Source: JAUIGE01 sp045106685
GTDB lineage: Bacteria; Bacteroidota; Bacteroidia; J057
Assembly: GCA_045106685.1 (NCBI GenBank)
Contig: JBGCFB010000193.1
Location: 1 to 11,168, forward strand
DNA length: 11,168 nucleotides
Direction of reading: 5' to 3'
The position numbers and the translations under genes were made by a program. Of the stretch, positions 7,203 through 11,168 are shown piece after piece; position 1 is the stretch's first letter, and every line of letters starts with the position of its first letter. The notes under the pieces were generated by a model, which saw only the letters and a program-made list of their open reading frames with translations, was not told the origin of the DNA and ran no database searches.

Positions 7203-7226
7203 TACTTCCCGATACAAAATTTCGAA
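7203..7226 (-). repeat. Middle copy of the mnmE 3'-end core (putative attachment site 2)
   Basis: All 24 bases match 4526-4549 and 7975-7998. In the mnmE frame it encodes S-K-F-C-I-G-K and a stop that is TAA here (base 7202 is T), where the other two copies have TAG. Outside these 24 bases the similarity ends abruptly on both sides, which is expected when unrelated sequences have been joined at a shared crossover core. It lies 15 bp from the stop of the toxin gene. Confidence 0.85.
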
Positions 7227-7241
7227 TGAGTAGAACCAGTC

Positions 7242-7718
7242 TCAGGCCTCCTCGTCTGCCAAAGAAAGAAGCCTATTATATAGCGAAGGCGCTAACCACA
7301 TTCCAGCTTTAAGCAAAGCATTCAGCTCCGGTTTTATCGCATCACAAAGGCCTCGTTTTTTTGCCAATAGTAAAATGCCAGAAGTGCCTGTAATCGTTAA
7401 GTTAAGTGATCGGGCCTTCTTTCGGGCTTTTTGGTCATCAAGAATTAGTAGTGGGCTATCGAGTTCAAGTGCCAAAGTAAGTGATGCTGCCTCTCCTTTC
7501 CCCAAATTTTCTTTGAGGAAGGATGAAAGCACATGTTTTTCCGTAATGTTCTTTATTTCGATCCATTCAGGCAATGGTGAGCCATACTCTTCGGCGACCT
7601 GTTCAACAACAATGAGATTACCAAATAAGCTTTGCAGCCAGTTCAAGTGTCCAATTTTTTCAAAAAAAATCAAGCAACTGGTATCAGCCAAGATATGCTT
7701 CTGCATTTTGGAAATCAT
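7242..7718 (-). CDS. PIN-like toxin of DUF3368 type
   Basis: Encodes 158 aa from the ATG at 7718; an in-frame ATG at 7706 (MQKHILADTS) is a plausible alternative that gives the usual family start. The acidic residues of a PIN-type nuclease are in place: Asp12 in ILADTSCLI, Glu in the VVEQVAEEYG helix (39-46), Glu76 in GKGEAASLTLA, Asp94/Asp95 in LILDDQKARKKA, and the GTSGILLLAKKRG segment at 111-123 that typifies DUF3368 proteins. Members are thought to be metal-dependent ribonucleases acting as toxins. The start overlaps the end of the antitoxin gene by 35 nt (23 nt with the second start), so translation is probably coupled. Confidence 0.85.
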   Translation of the reverse strand: MISKMQKHILADTSCLIFFEKIGHLNWLQSLFGNLIVVEQVAEEYGSPLPEWIEIKNITEKHVLSSFLKENLGKGEAASLTLALELDSPLLILDDQKARKKARSLNLTITGTSGILLLAKKRGLCDAIKPELNALLKAGMWLAPSLYNRLLSLADEEA

Positions 7719-7926
7719 TATCTATTTCAGAAGGGTCGTGGTTGATGGCAGAAACGCCAAATTGGCCTATGATTTCTGTAAAAGCTCGTCGACTAATATT
7801 CACCATACTCGCAGCTTGACTCATAGTCAATGCGCCAGCTTCATACAGCTTTGCAGCCATAAGGAGTTTTAAATCCCTTTCAGGCCATTCTAGTGATGTC
7901 GGTATGTTTAGCGTAATCGTCCGCAT
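7684..7926 (-). CDS. UPF0175-family antitoxin
   Basis: Encodes 80 aa from an ATG at 7926 to a TGA at 7684. The sequence has the UPF0175 layout: an N-terminal strand (RTITLNIPTSLEWPE), the helix LKLLMAAKLYEAGALTMSQAASMVNISRRAF, which forms a helix-turn-helix-like DNA-binding unit (TMSQAASMVNISRRAFTEII), and a short C-terminal tail that would contact the toxin. UPF0175 genes commonly precede DUF3368 PIN-like toxins, and the overlap here follows that pattern. The protein probably neutralises the toxin and represses the operon by binding its promoter, where an AT-rich inverted repeat is visible. Confidence 0.85.
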   Translation of the reverse strand: MRTITLNIPTSLEWPERDLKLLMAAKLYEAGALTMSQAASMVNISRRAFTEIIGQFGVSAINHDPSEIDNDFQNAEAYLG

Positions 7927-7931
7927 GCTTC

Positions 7932-7948
7932 AATATACGAAATATATT
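7932..7948. promoter_or_regulatory. AT-rich inverted repeat upstream of toxin-antitoxin operon
   Basis: AATATA (7932-7937) and TATATT (7943-7948) form a perfect inverted repeat with a 5-bp spacer, 6 bp upstream of the antitoxin start. The position and symmetry suit an autoregulatory operator bound by the helix-turn-helix antitoxin. The composition is low in complexity, so chance is possible. Confidence 0.35.
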
Positions 7949-7973
7949 ATAGTTGTTTCTAGTTTATGAGCCC

Positions 7974-9371
7974 CTACTTCCCGATACAAAATTTCGAAAA
8001 GATATTCCCTAGCACCTCATCTGTGCTGATCTCGCCGGTGATCTCACCGATGTGGTGGAGGGCGGAGCGGATGTCGATGGTCATAAGGTCGGGTGGAAGG
8101 CCGGAGTCGATGGCGGTGATGACTTCGCGTAGGTGTGTGCCTGCGTGCTGAAGCGCGTTCAGGTGACGCACATTGGAGATGATAGCTTGGCTTTGCCCTC
8201 CGTAAACTTCCAGTTGAGTGACGGTATCGGCCATCGCCTGCCGGAGCAGGTCGAGATTTTGACCGCCCTTCGCGGCGATGCGCAGTAGCTCGACCGCATG
8301 TCCATTGGGAAGCTCGTAAGGTACACGTGCACCGAATTTACTTTGGCCTTTTTTGAGGTCTATCTTATTGGCGACGAGCAGGATTGTTGTGCTGTCAGCA
8401 AGCTCCAAAGATGTGATATAAGCCGCGGCTTGCTCGGCGCTTTCTTCCTGAAGATCAAATAGATAGATCACAAGATCAGCCTTGCGCGCAAGGGCGACGG
8501 CTCGTGTTACTCCTTCCGCCTCGATCACATCGGTCGTTTCGCGTACGCCTGCGGTATCCTGCAAACGGAACTCCACACCCTCGATCACAACGCGATCTTC
8601 AATGACGTCACGTGTGGTCCCTGCTATGTCGGATACGATGGCGCGATCGTCGTTGAGCAGCGCATTGAGCAGCGTCGATTTACCTGCATTGGGTTTTCCC
8701 AGTATGACTGTCGGCAGTCCTTGCTTAAGCGCATTTCCAAGGCTGAACGTTTTTGCCAAACCATCAATACGCTCCAGAATATGATCGACGAGCTCACGTA
8801 GTTTTGTTCTATCAGCAAACTCCACATCTTCTTCTCCAAAATCCAGCTCCAGTTCGATGAGTGAAGTGAAATTGAGAAGCTGTTCGCGAAGGTCTTTCAG
8901 TTCGTTTGAAACGCCACCGCGCAATTGCTGGAGGGCGAGTTTGTGTGCACCCGAAGAGGTAGAAGCGATGAGGTCAGCCACGGCTTCGGCTTGCGCCAAA
9001 TCAAGGCCTCCATTCAAAAATGCTCGTTGAGTAAATTCGCCTGGCTCGGCGAGTCGTGCGCCACTGTCCACCATAAGTTGGAGGGCTTCGCGCAGGATAT
9101 ACGGACTACCGTGCAGCGAAAATTCAACGGTGTCTTCACGCGTAAAAGATTTTGGCCCTTTGAACACTGCCGCAACAGCTTCATCCAATATTTCACCATT
9201 TTTTTTCACGCGCCCATAGTGCAGGCTATGGCCAATTGCATTTGCCAATTTTTTAGAAAAAACCTTATCAGCAATCGAAATGGCGTCCTTTCCACTCAAA
9301 CGCAACACGCCCAAAGCTCCAAAACCTGGAGGGGTTGAAATCGCTACGATGGTGTCTTTATCCGAAAACAT
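7974..9371 (-). CDS. mnmE: tRNA uridine-5-carboxymethylaminomethyl modification GTPase MnmE
   Basis: The product is 465 aa from the ATG at 9371 (MFSDKDTIVAISTPPG, the normal family start). The frame is open back to a TTG at 9422, but those 17 residues are not part of the family. An N-terminal folate-binding domain comes first, with TPPGFGALGVLRLSG near residue 15 and FSLHGSPYILREAL. A helical region (AEPGEFTQRAFLNGGLDLAQAEA) follows. The inserted G domain carries P-loop GKPNAGKST near residue 225, IAGTTRD, LQDTAGVRE and NKID. The C-terminal motif is FCIGK, whose Cys takes part in catalysis. MnmE works with MnmG to modify the wobble uridine of certain tRNAs using GTP, FAD and a folate one-carbon unit. 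Its final codons are the repeated sequence that bounds the accessory cassettes downstream. Confidence 0.97.
   Translation of the reverse strand: MFSDKDTIVAISTPPGFGALGVLRLSGKDAISIADKVFSKKLANAIGHSLHYGRVKKNGEILDEAVAAVFKGPKSFTREDTVEFSLHGSPYILREALQLMVDSGARLAEPGEFTQRAFLNGGLDLAQAEAVADLIASTSSGAHKLALQQLRGGVSNELKDLREQLLNFTSLIELELDFGEEDVEFADRTKLRELVDHILERIDGLAKTFSLGNALKQGLPTVILGKPNAGKSTLLNALLNDDRAIVSDIAGTTRDVIEDRVVIEGVEFRLQDTAGVRETTDVIEAEGVTRAVALARKADLVIYLFDLQEESAEQAAAYITSLELADSTTILLVANKIDLKKGQSKFGARVPYELPNGHAVELLRIAAKGGQNLDLLRQAMADTVTQLEVYGGQSQAIISNVRHLNALQHAGTHLREVITAIDSGLPPDLMTIDIRSALHHIGEITGEISTDEVLGNIFSKFCIGK
7975..7998 (-). repeat. Proximal copy of the mnmE 3'-end core, inside mnmE (putative attachment site 3)
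   Basis: This is the real 3' end of mnmE: codons for S-K-F-C-I-G-K and two bases of the stop. It is identical over 24 bp to 7203-7226 and 4526-4549 and in the same orientation. The gene remains intact, as is usual when an element inserts at a gene's 3' end and restores the coding sequence from its own attachment site. Confidence 0.85.
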
Positions 9372-9377
9372 ATGGGT

Positions 9378-9413
9378 GATTAGCTGATTTGATGATGTGT
9401 CGATTAGCTGATT
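9378..9413. repeat. Pair of 12-bp direct repeats upstream of mnmE
   Basis: GATTAGCTGATT occurs at 9378-9389 and 9402-9413, a period of 24 bp, just before the mnmE start and within the divergent intergenic region. Short iterated TTAGCTGATT-type units are frequent between Bacteroidota genes. A regulatory role is possible but cannot be shown. Confidence 0.5.
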
Positions 9414-9491
9414 ATGAAGCAATAACCACGAACAAATCGTTCTCTGGAATGTAATGTTACTGATGATTTGCTTTTATTGCTAATCAGATTA

Positions 9492-10748
9492 ATGAGTACT
9501 ATGAATACAATTGTTAGAAAATCCCTTTTCCTCACCTCCCTTCTTATTTTAGGTCAATTTAGCATCGCGCAATTAGACACGGTTCGCCTCTTTATGTTCG
9601 GCCACAGTCTTATGGATCATCGCCCTCCCTTGATCTCAACGCCAAGTGATGAAACGACTATCGCACATTGGATGTCGATCCTGGCTGATGCCGCGAATAA
9701 CGAGTTTTCTGCAACAGGAGAATTTGGTTTTATGGGAAGCCATGCGGCCAATTTGCCGCCGGATTCGCAGTGGGGTTATGACACGGTTCAGACTTCCTGG
9801 GATGCTAGCACTACCCCACTAAGCCAAGCCAACATAGATCAGGTCATGTTGACTCCTCTTAATTATGTCCAGTGGCAGGCTGCTAATATTAATTATCAAA
9901 ACAGCATTTTCAGCCCCCTTTCGGCGAGTAGAACGGTCATGGATTATATGGCGGTCCAACTGCCCGATTCTCCACGCATGTATATTTATGAACATTGGCC
10001 GGATATGTCAAGCGTGCTTGGTGGTGGCAGCTTTCCTCCGAATGCAACCCAACTCGCCAATTTCCACCTAAATACTCAGGGAAGTCATCATACCTGGTTT
10101 CTTGAATTCCAGGACTCGTTGGTCGCGTCTCGTCCGGCGATTGATGTAAAAATGATTCCAGTAGGACCAGTGCTTACACAAATTCTTACCCGTTCGCCTT
10201 ATAATGCGATTCCTGTGACTGAATTGTATGAAGACGATGCTCCGCACGGAAGAGCTAGTCTATACTTTCTTGCTGGACTTGTTACGTATATGGGACTGTA
10301 TGAGGAAAAAGCCCCATCCAGCTATATTCCGCCCACGATTGTCCATAGCACAATCCGAAATAATTACAACACGATCGTCGATTTGATGTGGGCGCAACTT
10401 CAAAATTTCAATTACCCAAATGGTGAAAGCCGAGTGTTCTTTGGCGCAAATTTGATTCCGCTCGTAATTGATGATGATGTTCCGGGAACAGCCGATGAGA
10501 CTAGTCCTTCATTCCATATTTATCCTAATCCGAGCAATTCCGGCATGTTCCGTATTGACCTTCCAAATGGTGAAGCTCCACAGGAGCTGGTAGTGTATAA
10601 TATGAACGGGCAAGTCGTATATCATCTTTCCAAAGAAGCATTGGGTAATAATGATGCAGTACAAGTCGGCGATTTACCTAAAGGCATCTACAATATTCAG
10701 GTGCAAGGAATTCGTGGTGTATATACAGCGCGCCTTGTGCTAGATTAA
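9492..10748 (+). CDS. T9SS-exported SGNH/GDSL-like hydrolase
   Basis: The product is 418 aa from an ATG at 9492. A nearby ATG at 9501 is equally possible, and the open frame back to a TTG at 9468 is unlikely. Residues 1-26 form a Sec signal peptide, with cleavage likely after FSIA. The domain begins with RLFMFGHSLMDH: GHSL in place of the GDSL block I puts the nucleophile at about Ser39. Near its end, DAPH gives the Asp249/His252 pair expected in block V (DxxH), followed by GRASLYFLAGL. From about residue 341 a type A Por sorting domain follows (FHIYPNPSNSG, then VVYNMNGQVV, then LPKGIYNIQVQG). The enzyme is therefore probably an esterase or deacetylase secreted to or beyond the outer membrane; the substrate is unknown. 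It is transcribed divergently from mnmE. Confidence 0.82.
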   Translation: MSTMNTIVRKSLFLTSLLILGQFSIAQLDTVRLFMFGHSLMDHRPPLISTPSDETTIAHWMSILADAANNEFSATGEFGFMGSHAANLPPDSQWGYDTVQTSWDASTTPLSQANIDQVMLTPLNYVQWQAANINYQNSIFSPLSASRTVMDYMAVQLPDSPRMYIYEHWPDMSSVLGGGSFPPNATQLANFHLNTQGSHHTWFLEFQDSLVASRPAIDVKMIPVGPVLTQILTRSPYNAIPVTELYEDDAPHGRASLYFLAGLVTYMGLYEEKAPSSYIPPTIVHSTIRNNYNTIVDLMWAQLQNFNYPNGESRVFFGANLIPLVIDDDVPGTADETSPSFHIYPNPSNSGMFRIDLPNGEAPQELVVYNMNGQVVYHLSKEALGNNDAVQVGDLPKGIYNIQVQGIRGVYTARLVLD

Positions 10749-10822
10749 TTTACCTAAAAGTCCACGCTGTTTGGTCTTTTGCCTTTTGAAGATAGATCAG
10801 CAAACTGCGATGAAAAACGTTC
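10749..10822. other. Short intergenic gap between two hydrolase genes
   Basis: The 74 bp between the SGNH hydrolase stop and the next start hold no clear hairpin or repeat. An out-of-frame ATG at 10810 precedes the chosen start. Same-strand spacing allows co-transcription or a short promoter. Confidence 0.3.
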
Positions 10823-11168
10823 ATGCGAATCCTCAAAAAAATACTCATCTGGTTAGCTGTAAGCATAATCACCCTGTACATCCTGGCAGTGGTTATGCTG
10901 TATGTGTACCAGGAAAAACTACTTTTTCCAGCTGAGGCGGTTCCGCAGGGCACAAACTACCAGCTTGGCGATCTTGCTACTGAGGTTTGGCTGGAGCGCG
11001 ATGACGCCAGACTTCATGCACTATGGACCGAGCCGGATAGCGCCGATGAAATTGTGCTCTTTTTTCATGGCAATGGAGAAATAGCGCCACGAGCATTACC
11101 GTTTGCACTAGACCTAAAAGCGCGTGGCTACGCTGTGTTAACGCCTGATTATCGTGGCTATGGAAAAA
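10823..11168 (+). CDS. Membrane-anchored alpha/beta hydrolase (partial, 3' end outside window)
   Basis: The frame runs from an ATG at 10823 to the window edge without a stop, giving 115 residues. It starts with a membrane anchor (ILIWLAVSIITLYILAVVML, residues 7-26) followed by YQEKLLFPAEAVPQG. The hydrolase core begins with a strand and the oxyanion loop EIVLFFHGNGE (His82-Gly83-Asn84-Gly85) and continues to LTPDYRGYGK at 107-115. The combination of an N-terminal anchor, KLLFP, HGNG and PDYRGYG is characteristic of the BEM46/ABHD13-like serine hydrolases. The nucleophile elbow (GxSxG) and the Asp and His lie beyond the window. Substrate unknown. Confidence 0.85.
   Translation, partial: MRILKKILIWLAVSIITLYILAVVMLYVYQEKLLFPAEAVPQGTNYQLGDLATEVWLERDDARLHALWTEPDSADEIVLFFHGNGEIAPRALPFALDLKARGYAVLTPDYRGYGK

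Larger units (their letters stand above)
7203..7974. mobile_element. Putative cassette B: compact toxin-antitoxin cassette at mnmE 3' end
   Basis: A unit of 772 bp lies between the middle and proximal copies of the 24-bp mnmE-end core. It contains only an antitoxin-toxin operon with about 48 bp of upstream sequence and 15 bp after the toxin stop, which is a very economical arrangement. The operon runs in the same direction as mnmE. No recombinase is present. A toxin-antitoxin pair would select for cells that keep the array, which is a common role for such pairs on genomic islands. The cassette nature is inferred from the repeats. Confidence 0.6.

Noticed and set aside
7375..7872. 165-codon plus-strand frame over the toxin-antitoxin region
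   Set aside because: It is antisense to two recognised overlapping genes and shows no family features.
8482..8784. Open frame of 100 codons on the plus strand inside mnmE, and others like it at 8925-9338
   Set aside because: They lie antisense to the conserved MnmE domains, are Ser/Arg-rich or otherwise without domain character, and have no separate signals.
9372..9422. N-terminal extension of MnmE from a TTG codon at 9422
   Set aside because: The 17 extra residues lie across the 12-bp direct repeats and precede the standard family start MFSDKDTIVAISTPPG.
1..11168. CRISPR array, tRNA or rRNA genes
   Set aside because: No regularly spaced repeats with unique spacers, and no cloverleaf or rRNA signature was seen; the three mnmE-end copies are too far apart and unevenly spaced.

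Overview
The window looks like chromosomal DNA of a Bacteroidota bacterium. Two proteins end in a type A type-IX-secretion (Por) sorting tail with the IYPNPS motif. Several genes encode lipoproteins, starts have A-rich leaders without a clear Shine-Dalgarno, and MnmE is of ordinary bacterial length. I cannot fix the genus.

Layout: positions 2-268 are the 3' end of a secreted T9SS cargo gene, followed by a hairpin. A leftward block (391-4434) holds a small lipoprotein, a DsbA/FrnE-type thioredoxin-fold protein behind a lipoprotein signal, a second lipoprotein, a small acidic hypothetical protein and an extended-SDR reductase. From 4525 to 7998 lies a mosaic accessory segment next to mnmE. Leftward mnmE (stop at 7974) follows. 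Divergent from it is a T9SS-exported SGNH/GDSL-like hydrolase (9492-10748), and then the start of a membrane-anchored alpha/beta hydrolase that runs off the window.

The main discovery is the accessory segment. The last 24 bp of mnmE (S-K-F-C-I-G-K codons plus part of the stop) occur three times in the same orientation, at 7975-7998, 7203-7226 and 4526-4549. They divide the segment into two tandem cassettes. Cassette B (about 0.77 kb) is almost nothing but a UPF0175 antitoxin / DUF3368 PIN-like toxin pair. Cassette A (about 2.7 kb) carries a membrane-anchored protein of 218 aa and an unrecognised 575-aa protein with a hydrophobic helix plus coiled coil at its N-terminus, and ends in a strong palindrome. 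Neither cassette encodes a recombinase. The simplest reading is an array of non-autonomous elements inserted at the 3' end of mnmE. That is the same gene end used by Salmonella genomic island 1 (thdF/trmE), but here in a Bacteroidota background. If so, they were probably moved in trans by a tyrosine recombinase encoded elsewhere. The distal copy extends to 48 bp (46 matching) and spells a slightly different MnmE C-terminus, as expected if the attachment site came from another mnmE.

Functionally, mnmE stays intact. The toxin-antitoxin cassette could stabilise the array, and cassette A looks like cargo of unknown, possibly toxin or defence, function.
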